Assembly: GCA_000421065.1 (NCBI GenBank)
Contig: ATWD01000002.1
Location: 434,001-498,000 of the forward strand
Source of the DNA: Acidobacteriaceae bacterium TAA 166
GTDB lineage: Bacteria > Acidobacteriota > Terriglobia > Terriglobales > Acidobacteriaceae
Reading direction: 5' to 3'
DNA length: 64,000 nt
This document shows, one piece after another, positions 35,853-45,094 of this stretch (positions within the stretch are counted from its first letter, which is position 1; each line of letters begins with the position of its first letter). The position numbers and the translations under genes are program-made. A model generated the notes under the pieces. That model was not told the DNA's origin. It saw only the letters and a list, made by a program, of their open reading frames with translations, and searched no databases.

Positions 35853-37952
35853 ATGATGAACCTCTTTTTGCGTGCCTCCTATCTTCGGCTGATCTCGGCA
35901 GCCGCCGTCCTGGCAGTGGTTCCGTTCGGCTATGCGCAGACCTCCGCCGCTCCGGCGGGGACTCCACCCCAGGCTGCGACGCAGGCGGTGGATCGGGCCG
36001 CAGCGTACTACCACTATGGCCTGGCCCATATGTATGAAGACATGGCGGTGAGCGCGGGCCGGCCGGACTACGTGACGCAGGCGATCGAGGAGTACAAGCT
36101 GGCGATGGACGCCGACCCGACCTCGACGACGTTGAAGGATGGACTGTCGGAGCTGTACTTCAAGCTGGGGCGGATCCGGGAGGCGGTGACCTCGGCGCAG
36201 GAGCAGGTGAAGCGCGACCCGAACGACGTCTCGGCGCACGAGCTGCTGGGAAAGGTCTACCTGCGGTCGCTGGGGGATATGCAGGGGCAGCAGTCGGGGC
36301 AGATGCTGAAGCTGGCGATTGCGGAGTACGAGAAGCTGGCGGAGTTGAAGCCGAACGATGTGGAGGCGAGGCTTCTGCTGGGGCAGCTGTACGGCCTGAA
36401 TCATGATTCGGCCAAGGCGGAGGAGGAGTTCAAGGCGGCGCAGAGGCTGGATGGAGGCTCGGAAGAGGTGGTGCTGAATATGTACCGCCTGTATACGGAG
36501 CAGGAAGACTACCAGCGGGCGGCGGCGGTGTTGAACTCGGTTCCGGAGGAAGATCGTAGCGCGCGGATCGATTTTGCGCTGGGGGCGACGTACGACCAGC
36601 TGAAGAAGCCGAAGGATGCGATCGCGGCGTATCGGCGGGCGCTTGAGGACGATCCGGACAACATCGACACGGAGCGCGGGCTCGCGACCGCGCTGTTGCG
36701 GGATGGGCAGCTGGATGAGTCGCTGAAGATCTTCAGCCAGATCGTTGCGGCCGAACCGCAGGATGCGCAGTCGCAGATCAAGATCGCGGATATTCAGCGG
36801 CAGCAGGGTCATTATGACCAGGCGCTGGCGACGCTCGAGAAAGCGAAGCCGCTGGCGCAGGATTCGGTGGAGCTGAATTATAACGAGGCCCTGACGTATG
36901 ACACGCTGGGACGGTATGACGACGCGGTCCGCACGCTGAAGACGCTGCTGGATGGGACGTCGCACACGGACGGCAAGTATACGGACCAGGAGAAGCAGAA
37001 CCGCGCGATCTTCCTGGACCGGCTGGGAATTATCTACAAGGAGCAGAGCAAGACCGCCGAGGCGATCGACACTTATAAGCAGATGGTTGCGCTGGGCGGG
37101 GACTTCGCCAAGAACGGCTACCAGGGCCAGGTGGATACGTACCGCGACGCTCATCAGTGGGCGGAGGCGACGGCTGTCTCGGCCGAGGCGGCGAAGGCGA
37201 TGCCGAAGGACCAATCGGTGCAGCTGGCGTATGCGGCACAGCTGGCGGATACGGGCAAGGTGGAGGAGGGGCTGGCTCTGGCCAAGTCGCAGCTTTCCGC
37301 GGGTGGCAAAGATGCGGACGACCGCGAGGTTCACCTTGCGCTCGCAAATATCTACACGCGGTTGAAGCGGTGGCAGGATGCGAGCCAGGAGCTGAATGCG
37401 GGCGAGACGCTTTCGGTGAAGCCGGAGGAGAAGCTGTACGTGTACTTCCTGCGAGGAATTCTGGCTGACCGGCAGAAGCAGTACGACGCCGCCGAGGCGC
37501 AGTTCAAGAAGGCGCTGGCCATCGATCCTCAAAATGCGACGATCCTGAACTACCTGGGCTACATGCTGGCGGATCGCGGAGTGCGGCTGAACGAGGCTCT
37601 GGAGATGATCCGCAAGGCGGTGGAGCTGGATCCGCAGAACTACGCTTATCTGGACTCGCTGGGCTGGGTGTACTTCAAGTTGGGGCAGAATGCGCTGGCG
37701 GAGGAGAATATCCGCAAGGCGACGGAGCGGAACGCGGGCGACCCGACGCTGCACGACCATCTAGGCGAGATCTATGAGAAGACGGGCAAGCTGAAGCTGG
37801 CGGTGGAGCAGTGGGACCGCTCGATCCGGGAGTATTCGCGGTCGCTTCCGGCCGATGCCGATCCTGAGGATGTTGCCAAGGTGCAGCATAAGCTGGATAC
37901 GGCACGGGTGAAGCTGTCGAAGCTGAATACGAGTGCGAATGGCGTGAAGTAA
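35853..37952 (+). CDS. Exported tetratricopeptide-repeat protein
   Basis: 699 aa. The signal peptide is at residues ~1-31 (LISAAAVLAVVPFGYAQ). The rest is built almost entirely of TPR units: pairs of helices with the W/L-G-Y-A-P pattern, e.g. AIEEYKLAMDADPTSTTLKD, AIAAYRRALEDDPDNID, AEAQFKKALAIDPQNATILN and ALEMIRKAVELDPQNYAYLD, about 13-15 units. It is a periplasmic or outer-membrane-associated scaffold for protein assembly. A TTG at 35850 precedes tandem ATGs at 35853 and 35856; ATG 35853 is chosen. Confidence 0.9.
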   Translation: MMNLFLRASYLRLISAAAVLAVVPFGYAQTSAAPAGTPPQAATQAVDRAAAYYHYGLAHMYEDMAVSAGRPDYVTQAIEEYKLAMDADPTSTTLKDGLSELYFKLGRIREAVTSAQEQVKRDPNDVSAHELLGKVYLRSLGDMQGQQSGQMLKLAIAEYEKLAELKPNDVEARLLLGQLYGLNHDSAKAEEEFKAAQRLDGGSEEVVLNMYRLYTEQEDYQRAAAVLNSVPEEDRSARIDFALGATYDQLKKPKDAIAAYRRALEDDPDNIDTERGLATALLRDGQLDESLKIFSQIVAAEPQDAQSQIKIADIQRQQGHYDQALATLEKAKPLAQDSVELNYNEALTYDTLGRYDDAVRTLKTLLDGTSHTDGKYTDQEKQNRAIFLDRLGIIYKEQSKTAEAIDTYKQMVALGGDFAKNGYQGQVDTYRDAHQWAEATAVSAEAAKAMPKDQSVQLAYAAQLADTGKVEEGLALAKSQLSAGGKDADDREVHLALANIYTRLKRWQDASQELNAGETLSVKPEEKLYVYFLRGILADRQKQYDAAEAQFKKALAIDPQNATILNYLGYMLADRGVRLNEALEMIRKAVELDPQNYAYLDSLGWVYFKLGQNALAEENIRKATERNAGDPTLHDHLGEIYEKTGKLKLAVEQWDRSIREYSRSLPADADPEDVAKVQHKLDTARVKLSKLNTSANGVK

Positions 37953-37965
37953 ATCGCTTTTTGAC

Positions 37966-38003
37966 GCGATGGCCTGCTGGCGGGCCCACTGGGGGGGCAC
38001 CCG
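37966..38003. repeat. Palindromic intergenic repeat, copy 8 (end fragment)
   Basis: About 14 bp after the TPR stop, GCGATGGCCTGCTGGCGGGC followed by CCACTGGGGGGGCACCCGG matches only the terminal GGCCTGCCGGCCGGGCCCACTG block of the full element. The hairpin and arms are absent. Confidence 0.7.
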
Positions 38004-38068
38004 GTTTTCGCTTTCGGATGGTTTTTGCTCTCGGATGGATCGGTGAAGGCGATCCGGTAGACTCGTGA

Positions 38069-39217
38069 GTGAGTATGTCGGAGAATCTTGAGCGGTGCGC
38101 AGTGCGGGGGGATTCGGGTGATCCCCTGATCATGCGAATCTATCCTGCGCCCGGGCGCGAGGGACGGAGCGCCTTTCAGAGAGACCGTGAGAGGGTGGTG
38201 CAGTCGCGGGCCTTTCGCAGGCTGGCGGGGAAGACGCAGGTCTTTACCAGCGGATCTTCGGATCACTTTCGCAGCCGCCTGACGCACACGATCGAGGTGA
38301 CGGAGATCGCCCGCTCGGCGGTGGCGCAGCTGGGGCTGAATGAGGATCTGGCGGAGACGCTGGCGCTGGTGCATGACATCGGGCATCCCCCGTTTGGGCA
38401 TGCGGGAGAGAGGGCGCTCGATCGCTGCCTGCAGAAGCATGGGCGGCGCTTCGATCACAACCTGCATGCGCTGCGGATTGTGGAGCACTTCGAGCAGAGG
38501 TACGCGGCTCATCGCGGACTGAACCTGACGCTGGGGGTTCGCGAGGGGATCATCAAGCACTCGCGCGACTACACGGCGGAGAAGCATCCGGAGCTGGCAG
38601 AGTATTTTCTGGGTGAGCGGCCGCCGCTGGAGGCGCAGCTGATCGATCTGGCGGATGAGATCGCTTACCTTACGGCGGATCTGGACGATGGGGTGGAGTC
38701 GGGGCTGCTGGAGATCGGGGATATTCGCGAGAGGATCTCGATTGTGGGGCGCTGCTATCGCTCGGTGGAAGAGGGACATGCCGGGGTGGACGAGAAGTAT
38801 CTTTTTCACGAGGCGCTGCAGCTGATGCAGAACATCCTGACGGACGACCTGATCCGCACGACGGGAGAGAATGTCCGGAGGATTGGAGCGGATTCGCTGG
38901 AGGCGATTCGGGGATATCCGGAGCGGCTGGCGGTGTTTTCGCCCGAGGCCGAGGCGGAGCGCCTGGAGGAGAAGCGCTATCTCTACGACACGCTGTATAC
39001 GTGCCCGTACCTGGAGCGGGAGCATACGAAGGCGGAAGAGGTGGTGACGGCGCTGTTCGAGTTCTGGGTGAGGGAGCCAGAGGAGCTGCCGGAGGGATAT
39101 GTCGCGGAGATCGAGAGCGAAGGGCTGGCGCGCGTGGTGGCCGATTATATTGCGGGGATGACGGACAGCTTCATTCTCGAGCAGTATGCGCAGGTTAAGC
39201 GGGCGATACGGCGCTGA
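38069..39217 (+). CDS. dgt: Deoxyguanosinetriphosphate triphosphohydrolase-like HD protein
   Basis: HD-domain dNTPase of ~380 aa that splits dNTPs to nucleoside and triphosphate. Metal ligands are the His in SRLTHTIEVTEIAR, the His-Asp pair in LVHDIGHPPFGHAGE and the downstream Asp in IDLADEIAYLTADLDDG. An N-terminal RDRERVVQSRAFRRLAGKTQVF segment is characteristic of this family. Starts at GTG 38069 and ATG 38075 are both possible, with a weak GAGTGAG upstream. It could be the type that acts on several dNTPs and not only dGTP. Confidence 0.92.
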   Translation: MSMSENLERCAVRGDSGDPLIMRIYPAPGREGRSAFQRDRERVVQSRAFRRLAGKTQVFTSGSSDHFRSRLTHTIEVTEIARSAVAQLGLNEDLAETLALVHDIGHPPFGHAGERALDRCLQKHGRRFDHNLHALRIVEHFEQRYAAHRGLNLTLGVREGIIKHSRDYTAEKHPELAEYFLGERPPLEAQLIDLADEIAYLTADLDDGVESGLLEIGDIRERISIVGRCYRSVEEGHAGVDEKYLFHEALQLMQNILTDDLIRTTGENVRRIGADSLEAIRGYPERLAVFSPEAEAERLEEKRYLYDTLYTCPYLEREHTKAEEVVTALFEFWVREPEELPEGYVAEIESEGLARVVADYIAGMTDSFILEQYAQVKRAIRR

Positions 39218-39225
39218 GGAAAGGC

Positions 39226-39462
39226 GGTGGCCTGCCGGCCGGGCCCACTGCACTCAGCCACCCCCACAAACGAAGACCTGTTTGTGGGGACCCCGGTACG
39301 GGCAGTCAATTCGTGACGCGTGTGTTTCCTTCGGGGTGGGGCTTTCGTGGGTCGCTTGATGAATGTTTGCGCCGACCAACGGGAGGCCCACGGCGAAGCC
39401 GGTACACGTGTCACGAAGTGACCGCTGCCCGCGTAGGGCGCCCGTGCGGCAGCGCATCTCCT
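39226..39462. repeat. Palindromic intergenic repeat, copy 9 (full)
   Basis: It begins ~8 bp after the dgt stop: GGCGGTGGCCTGCCGGCCGG, hairpin 39262-39289 (CCCCACAAAC, 8-nt loop, GTTTGTGGGG), CAATTCGTGACGCGTGTG, GGGTCGCTTGATG, inverse arm GCGCCGACCAACGGGAGGCC, CGGCGAAGCCGGTACACG, GTCACGAAGTGACCG and CGTAGGGCGCCCGTGCGGC. This is one of the most complete copies. Confidence 0.93.
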
Positions 39463-39515
39463 TCACGCGCGTATTTTGCCTGATTTGGGTGGGACCGGAG
39501 TAAAATTCCTGCACC

Positions 39516-40148
39516 ATGAGCTTCTCTCCGGCGAATATTACGGCACTGATTGTGGCGGCGAGCTTTGCCGGTGGCCTGAATATTTATGCCACGGTGCTGA
39601 CGCTGGGGATCTTGTCGCGGACGCACTGGGTGGCGCTGCCGCCGGGACTTGCGGGCGTGGGTAATGTCTGGGTTCTGGTGGCGTGCGGCGTGATGTTCGT
39701 GATCGAGTTCTTCGCGGACAAGATTCCGGGATTCGACGTGATCTGGAATGGCCTGCAGACGGTGGTGCGGATTCCGATCGCCGGGTTGCTGGCCTATCAT
39801 GCGAGCTCGCAGCTTTCACCCCAGATGCAGATTCTGGCGACGGCTGTGGGTGCGGGGATTGCGTTTGCCGCGCATAGCTCGAAGACGCTGATGAGGACGG
39901 CGGTGACGCCGAGCCCGGAGCCGTTTTCGAATATCGCGTTGAGCTCGACGGAGGATGTGCTGGCGGTTGGGGTGACGTGGCTGGCGACGAATCATCCTAT
40001 CCTTGCGGGGTCGATGGCGCTGGCGCTGCTAGTGGCGGCGTTCCTGGTGGCGCGGGCGCTGTTGAAGGCGATCCAGAAGCCGCTGAGGAAGATCTTCCGG
40101 CCGGATCTGGAGCCTAAGCTGACGACGCGGGAAGAGCCTCCGGTTTAG
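39516..40148 (+). CDS. DUF4126 family membrane protein
   Basis: 210 aa integral membrane protein with about five or six helices: ITALIVAASFAGGLNIYATV, VLVACGVMFVIEFF, IPIAGLLAYHAS, ILATAVGAGIAFAAHSS and AGSMALALLVAAFLVARAL. The FADKIPGFDVIWNGLQTVVR loop is the recognisable DUF4126 signature. Function is unknown. It stands between two palindromic repeats and is convergent with the M23 peptidase gene. Confidence 0.88.
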   Translation: MSFSPANITALIVAASFAGGLNIYATVLTLGILSRTHWVALPPGLAGVGNVWVLVACGVMFVIEFFADKIPGFDVIWNGLQTVVRIPIAGLLAYHASSQLSPQMQILATAVGAGIAFAAHSSKTLMRTAVTPSPEPFSNIALSSTEDVLAVGVTWLATNHPILAGSMALALLVAAFLVARALLKAIQKPLRKIFRPDLEPKLTTREEPPV

Positions 40149-40159
40149 TGGGGTAGAGG

Positions 40160-40410
40160 ACATGCGCTGCCGCGCGGGCGTCCTACGCGGACGGCGCCCA
40201 CTTCGTGGGGTGTATACCGCCTTCGGCGTGGGCTCCCGCTGGTCGCTTGAAATATTTTGCGCCGACCGAGGAAGGCCCACGGCGAAGCCGATACACGCGT
40301 CACGAAGTGGCCGCCCGTACCGGGGTCCCCACAAACAGGTCTTCGTTTGTGGGGTGGCCGAGCGCAGTGGGCCCGGCCGGCAGGCCATTGTCTTTCCTTC
40401 CCCCAAAATC
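40160..40410. repeat. Palindromic intergenic repeat, copy 10 (full)
   Basis: It fills the space between convergent genes ending at 40148 and 40425. It has CGCTGCCGCGCGGGCGTCC, CCCACTTCGTGGGGTG, GGCTCCCGCTGGTCGCTTGA, inverse arm TGCGCCGACCGAGGAAGGCC, GGCGAAGCCGATACACG, GTCACGAAGTGGCCG, hairpin 40327-40354 (CCCCACAAAC, 8-nt loop, GTTTGTGGGG) and GGGCCCGGCCGGCAGGCCAT. Orientation is as copies 1 and 7. Confidence 0.93.
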
Positions 40411-40424
40411 GCGCTTTCTCAGGT

Positions 40425-41321
40425 TCATGTGCCTGTGGTGGGGAGTTTCAGGAGGAAGAGCTTGGCGGGGTCGAGGGATTCGCCCTGCCAGCGCACGGTG
40501 AGGTGAAGGTGCGGGCCGGTGGCGCGGCCGGTGGCCCCGCTGCGGGCGATGACCTGGCCGCGCTGGACGCGTTCGCCTTCTTTGACGCTGAAGTCTGACA
40601 GATGCATGTAGATCGTAGCGAGGCCGAGACCGTGGTCGAGGATGACGCAGTTGCCCTCGTAGTAGAACGGGCGGGCGAGGAGGACGCGTCCGGAGTTGGC
40701 GGCCATGACGGGGGTGCCGGTTTTGGCGCGGTAGTCGAGGCCGCGGTGGACGCTGGCGAGGGAGCCGTTGAAGACGCGGCGGGTTCCGAAGGAGTCGGTG
40801 CTGGGGGCGCTCTTGAGGGGTGGGAGGAAGCGGCCGGTCCAGAGGGGTTTTGGTGCGGTGGTGGCGAAGACCCGGGCTTTGAGCTTCTGCTCGGCGGCGA
40901 TACGCTCAAGCGCTTTGGGATCGGGTTGGACGAATTTTTCGGGGACGGTGAGGGGGATTTCTTTGTAAGGGGCCTCGGTGACCTGAAGAGTACGGCGGAG
41001 GGTCTGGATCTCTCCTGCGCGGGTGACTTCGACGGAGACCTCGTAGGAGCCGGAATCTTTGCCAACGTCGATTCCGGCGAGAGCGTACCAATGGTTTGGA
41101 TCGGCGAGGGACTGGAAGAATTCCAGAGTATGCTTCTGCCAGGTTCCGGCGACTTTGTCGGCGTGCGGGGTGGTGAGGATGAAGAGCACGGGGGAGCCGA
41201 TTTCGATCTTTTCGGGCGACCAGGTGAGGGAGGGTTCCTGGGCTTCTGTGAGCGACGGCTTGAGGAGGAAGGAGGCTAGACCGAGGAGGACGCGGCGGCG
41301 GGGGGGTGTGGGGGCGGCCAT
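40425..41321 (-). CDS. M23 family metallopeptidase, exported
   Basis: 298 aa. N-terminal basic residues and a hydrophobic signal segment (RRRVLLGLASFLLKPSLTEA). An Ig-like region (~30-120) precedes the LytM/M23 domain: first zinc His and Asp in SVHRGLDYRAKTGTP, then VMAANSGRVLL, CVILDHGLGLATIYMHLSD and the HxH in ATGPHLHLTVRW. All zinc ligands are present, so it should cut peptidoglycan cross-bridges or activate other cell-wall enzymes. Convergent with the DUF4126 gene. Confidence 0.92.
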   Translation of the reverse strand: MAAPTPPRRRVLLGLASFLLKPSLTEAQEPSLTWSPEKIEIGSPVLFILTTPHADKVAGTWQKHTLEFFQSLADPNHWYALAGIDVGKDSGSYEVSVEVTRAGEIQTLRRTLQVTEAPYKEIPLTVPEKFVQPDPKALERIAAEQKLKARVFATTAPKPLWTGRFLPPLKSAPSTDSFGTRRVFNGSLASVHRGLDYRAKTGTPVMAANSGRVLLARPFYYEGNCVILDHGLGLATIYMHLSDFSVKEGERVQRGQVIARSGATGRATGPHLHLTVRWQGESLDPAKLFLLKLPTTGT

Positions 41322-41703
41322 GAAAGGTCGAGGTCTCCTCAGGGATGTGCGTGTGGTTCATCATAGCCGGATTGGAGTCATGGGGGATGGGTTTGTGGCG
41401 AGGTCCTTCGGCTTTGCTGGGGAGACGCCTTGGGGCGAGGGTTGGGTGGAGGCATCCTGCAAACCCACCTTAGCGACGATGAAGCTGTCGCGAAGATGGG
41501 GCACCCGGTGGTTTGGGGTTGATGCGAATTTTTGAGTTGAGATGAATTTTGGGTTGAGTAGGATTTTGGCGTTGCGAGGATCCGGCGAAGGATGGTCGAT
41601 CGTTTGACTTTGCTGCGCTTCGCTCAGGATGAGGGTGAATCTGCCGAGCGTGTGGAACGATCGGCAGACTCAGGCGTTGATTGTGGGACGGTGTTTGGGG
41701 CGT
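41322..41703. other. Intergenic region with two dispersed sequence motifs
   Basis: No gene is supported. CCACCTTAGCGACGATGA at 41465-41482 repeats 20879-20896, and the following AAGCTGTCGCGAAGATGGGG looks like the rest of that second dispersed element. GCTGCGCTTCGCTCAGGATG near 41610 is a third type. The region is the 3' side of the TonB receptor gene and the 5' side of the M23 gene. Confidence 0.6.
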
Positions 41704-44556
41704 TTAGTAGGTTAGGCGCAGGGCGAGTTGCACCTGGCGAGAGTCGCCTACGGCTGTGGGCTTGCCGAAGGAGGACGACGGCATCGACGGATAGAGCCCG
41801 GTGCCGAAGGTTCCGTTGGGGATGAGGTCGTTGCGGTGGTTGAGGGCGTTGAAGGCCTCGGCGATGCCTTCGAGCTTGAAGCGCTCGTTGAGGGCGATGG
41901 TCTTGCTGAGGCGGGCGTTGAGGGTGAAGGAGTCGAAGCCGGTGCCGGCGTTGCGGCCGATGACGGTGCCGGGACGGACGTCGAGGCAGCTTACGACTCC
42001 AGGAACGCAGGGGCGCATGGTGGTGCCCTGAATGCTGTTGGCCCCGGTGGTGATGTTGAAGGGGAGAGAGGAGTAGTAGGAGAGGATCCCGCTGAGGAGG
42101 ATGCCGTTGTGCAGACGGCTCCAGAGGCCGGGTGTGGTGTCGGCGGCGGTGTGGATGGTGCCGTCGAAGACGACGCGATGGCGCTGGTCGTCGTCGGAGC
42201 GGCTGCGGTCCTGGGCGATGTCGAAGTTGTTGATGGGGGAGCTGAAGAAGAACTCGCCGACATCGTCGATAGCCTTAGACCAGGTGTAGGAGATGCGGTA
42301 GCTGCCCCAGCGCGATGGGCGCTGCAGATAGGAGACGGAGAGTCCGTCGTAGTAGGAGTCGGCTGCGGACTGATATTGCTTATTGTTGCCGTAGGCGGCA
42401 TTGGGACGGCAGCCGTTGTTGGCGCCGGTAGCGACGCAGGTGGGCGTGTTGAGGTTGACGGAGGCGACGAGGTGGAGTCCGCGGACGTGCTGGTAGCTGA
42501 TGCCGAGGGTGCTGCCGGGGAAGATCTGCTGCTCGACCTGGAGGGTGGCCTGTTGCGAGTAGGCGTTCTTGAGGTTAGGGTCCATGGTGGTGAAGTTGAC
42601 AAGGACGCCGGAGGGTTGCGTGGTGAGAATGGAGGGGAGCTGCGGCGCTCCCTGCTGCGTGGCGGAGAGGCTGACGGTGGTGAAGGTGGAGCTGGTGATA
42701 TCGGTGGTGTTGCCGCTCGATTGCAGAGCGTTCGAGAGCGCGCGCAGAGGGACGCGGTCGTAGAAGAGGCCGTAGCTTCCGCGCACGAGGGTAAGGTTGT
42801 TATGGAAGGGCGACCAAGCGAAGCCTATGCGGGGGGAGACGTTGTTGGTGTCGGTGTGGATGCTTTTGAGCCATTGCAGGTCGTAGCGCAGGCCGCCGTT
42901 GAGGGTGAGGGAGGGCGAGATCTTCCACTCGTCCTGAAGGAAGAGGCCGAGGTTGGGATTGGTCTGCGAGAGGAGGGGATTTCCGAAGGACTGGGTGAAG
43001 CCGGAGTTATTGTAGGTTCCGGCGAGAAAGTTGGCGAGCGAGGAGAAGGAGTAGCTGCCGCGGGAGCTCTGCGGGAAGTTGATGGAGAGGTCGTTGTAGA
43101 GAAAGTCGGCGCCGATGCGAAGGGAGTGAGCTCCTGCCTGATGGGAGAGGTTGTCGACGATCTCGTAGAGATTGTTGAGGCGTCCTTGCGGGGAGGCCGA
43201 CAGCGTTCCGAAGGTGGCGACGCCGGAGATGGCGACGGCTGGACCGATGAGGTCGTTGGAGGGGGCGGCGAGGTCGCTGTGGGTGTACTGACCGCGGGTC
43301 TCGTTGACGGTTCGGGGGGAGAGGGTGAGGATGTTGCTGGCGGTGACGGTGTTGTCGGTGTCGTGGAGGGCGGCGGCGGCGGTGGTGGCGCTGAGGGCCC
43401 CGGCGCCGCGGGAGTTGAGGCTGTCGACGTTATAGAAGTTATAACGGAGGCTGAACTCGTCGCGAGCACTGAAGTGATGATCGAGTCGGCCGAAGCCGTT
43501 GTTGGTGTGTACGGGGTTGGAGTAGAGGCCGGTGGCGATGCGCGGACCGAGGTAGCCGATGGCGTCGAGGTGGGAGTTGATGGCGGCGATGTTGGCCGGG
43601 GCGATGGTGACGATGCCGTTCTGGTTGAGCTGCCTGCCCTCGTAGTTGGCGAAGAAGAATGTGCGCTGGTGGAGGATGGGGCCGCCGAGGCTGGCTCCAT
43701 ATTGGGCCTGCGTGAGGGGGAGGGTGCTCTGCGAGAGAGCATTCGCGGTGTTTAAGCGCTGGTTGCGCAGGAAGCCGTAGAGGCTGCCGTGGAGCTGGTC
43801 GGTGCCGCTGCGCGTGACCATGTTGATGTAGCCGCCGAGGGCGCGGCCGAACTCGGCCTGGCCACCGCTGGTGACGACCTGCATCTGGCTGACGGTGTCG
43901 AGGCCGTAGAAGGTTCCGGTGAGCCCGGCGGCGTCGTCGTTGGCGGAGAGGCCGTCGACGATGAAGCTGTTGGAGAAGTTGCGCTGGCTGTTGACGGAGT
44001 AGCCCTGGCCAGGGACGGCGGAGGTTTCGGCGAAGAGCTGGGTGCTGGCGGTGTTGGTGGGAGAGACGCCCGGGGCGAGGAGGGCGAGGTCGAGATAGCT
44101 GCGGCCAAGGAGGGAGAGGTTCTGGACCTCGTTGGGGAGGATGGTCTCGGCGATCTGGCTGCGGTTGGCCTCGAGCAGGGTGGAGTCGGCGGAGACGTTC
44201 ATGGAGGACTCGGCGGTGCCGACGGCGAGGGCGATGGGGAGGTGGAAGTCGGCGCCTACGGTGAGGGTGAGATTGCTGACGTGCGTGGCGAAGCCGGAGT
44301 CGGTGACGGTGATGCGGTAGTTTCCGACGGGGAGATAGGGGAAGCGGAAGCGGCCTTCGTTGTCGGTGGTGAGGGTGTTGTGGATCTGTGTGGAGAGATT
44401 GGCGACGTCGACGGAAGCGTGCTGGATGACGCGGCCGGATGGGTCGGTGACGCGGCCGCTGAGCGAGGCGTTGTTGATGGTCTGTTGCGCGAGCAGCGGA
44501 GAGTGCGCGGTGATGGTTACGATGAAAAACAGGATGAGACTTCGCAGGTGCTTCAT
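41704..44556 (-). CDS. TonB-dependent receptor with carboxypeptidase-regulatory N-terminal domain (Oar-like)
   Basis: 950 aa outer-membrane protein. Signal peptide at residues 1-24 (RSLILFFIVTITAHSPLLAQ), then a carboxypeptidase-regulatory (beta-sandwich) domain ~30-110 (SLSGRVTDPSGRVIQHASV and GRFRFPYLPVGNYRITVTDS). Next come a plug with FIVDGLSANDDAAG and QAEFGRALGGYINMVTRSG, and a long barrel ending in RQVQLALRLTY with a C-terminal Tyr. ATG 44556 is chosen because GAGGGA lies 6 nt before it. It is the last gene of a minus-strand run starting with otsA. Ligand is unknown: a large carbohydrate or a metal complex is possible. Confidence 0.93.
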   Translation of the reverse strand: MKHLRSLILFFIVTITAHSPLLAQQTINNASLSGRVTDPSGRVIQHASVDVANLSTQIHNTLTTDNEGRFRFPYLPVGNYRITVTDSGFATHVSNLTLTVGADFHLPIALAVGTAESSMNVSADSTLLEANRSQIAETILPNEVQNLSLLGRSYLDLALLAPGVSPTNTASTQLFAETSAVPGQGYSVNSQRNFSNSFIVDGLSANDDAAGLTGTFYGLDTVSQMQVVTSGGQAEFGRALGGYINMVTRSGTDQLHGSLYGFLRNQRLNTANALSQSTLPLTQAQYGASLGGPILHQRTFFFANYEGRQLNQNGIVTIAPANIAAINSHLDAIGYLGPRIATGLYSNPVHTNNGFGRLDHHFSARDEFSLRYNFYNVDSLNSRGAGALSATTAAAALHDTDNTVTASNILTLSPRTVNETRGQYTHSDLAAPSNDLIGPAVAISGVATFGTLSASPQGRLNNLYEIVDNLSHQAGAHSLRIGADFLYNDLSINFPQSSRGSYSFSSLANFLAGTYNNSGFTQSFGNPLLSQTNPNLGLFLQDEWKISPSLTLNGGLRYDLQWLKSIHTDTNNVSPRIGFAWSPFHNNLTLVRGSYGLFYDRVPLRALSNALQSSGNTTDITSSTFTTVSLSATQQGAPQLPSILTTQPSGVLVNFTTMDPNLKNAYSQQATLQVEQQIFPGSTLGISYQHVRGLHLVASVNLNTPTCVATGANNGCRPNAAYGNNKQYQSAADSYYDGLSVSYLQRPSRWGSYRISYTWSKAIDDVGEFFFSSPINNFDIAQDRSRSDDDQRHRVVFDGTIHTAADTTPGLWSRLHNGILLSGILSYYSSLPFNITTGANSIQGTTMRPCVPGVVSCLDVRPGTVIGRNAGTGFDSFTLNARLSKTIALNERFKLEGIAEAFNALNHRNDLIPNGTFGTGLYPSMPSSSFGKPTAVGDSRQVQLALRLTY

Positions 44557-44605
44557 GAGATCCCTCAAATCGATCTGGGCGCGGTGAGCGCGATGATGGT
44601 GATGT

Positions 44606-45007
44606 TTAGAGGAGGGAAGGAAGCACCGCGGGAGGGCCGCGTTTGTGGCGGGCTCGCTCGGAGGAGATGCGGTAGTGGGCCTCGGTCTCAGCGAGGGTGA
44701 GGGCGAGGCCGGTGGGAATGGGGAGGGTAGCCTGGGCGACGAGGTGCGGCGGATCGGTGTGGTCTCCGAAGAGCTGGACCGAGGAGGGAGAGTAGGGACA
44801 GCGCGCCTGCAGGGAGGAGACGCGGTGAGTATCGCCGCTGGAGGAGGTCTCCATGGCGAGCATGGCGCAGTGATGCTTGCCGTCGCGCCGACAGCAGGCG
44901 GGCAGAGTGCTGCCGGATGCGCTCGCGCTGAGGAGCGGCGAGAGCATGGGGAGGCTTACAGGCAGGCTAAAGATCAGCAGCAGCGCGATGGCGAGGATGC
45001 GGCGCAT
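44606..45007 (-). CDS. Small secreted Cys/His-rich protein A
   Basis: 133 aa. A signal peptide (RRILAIALLLIFSLPVSLPM) is followed by LPACCRRDGKHHCAM: two adjacent cysteines, two histidines and a third cysteine, then a fourth cysteine in ARCPYSP. The C-terminus is basic with KRGPPAVL. The next upstream gene encodes a paralogue with the same signal-peptide start, the CC....HHC core, RCP and the RGPP tail. The motif suggests metal (copper or zinc) binding in the periplasm, which is inference. It lies 49 bp before the TonB receptor start on the same strand. Confidence 0.75.
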   Translation of the reverse strand: MRRILAIALLLIFSLPVSLPMLSPLLSASASGSTLPACCRRDGKHHCAMLAMETSSSGDTHRVSSLQARCPYSPSSVQLFGDHTDPPHLVAQATLPIPTGLALTLAETEAHYRISSERARHKRGPPAVLPSLL

Positions 45008-45094
45008 GTTCTCCGTGCGTGAGGAGACGATGGCGAACGTTATCGCGAGAGCACAGCGGTGCGCGCGGATAACGCTTGATTCAGGAGAGAGGGA

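Noticed and set aside
5816..40406. Recurrent short ORFs beginning MACRPGPLRS... and containing TCLWGPRYGR
   Set aside because: They occur only inside the palindromic repeats (copies 1, 4, 7 and 10). Similarity among them reflects copies of the repeat, not conserved proteins; no RBS is present.
41728..43755. Long plus-strand ORF (675 residues) opposite the TonB receptor
   Set aside because: Gly/Val/Glu-rich shadow translation with no recognisable domain; the minus strand carries plug and barrel motifs.
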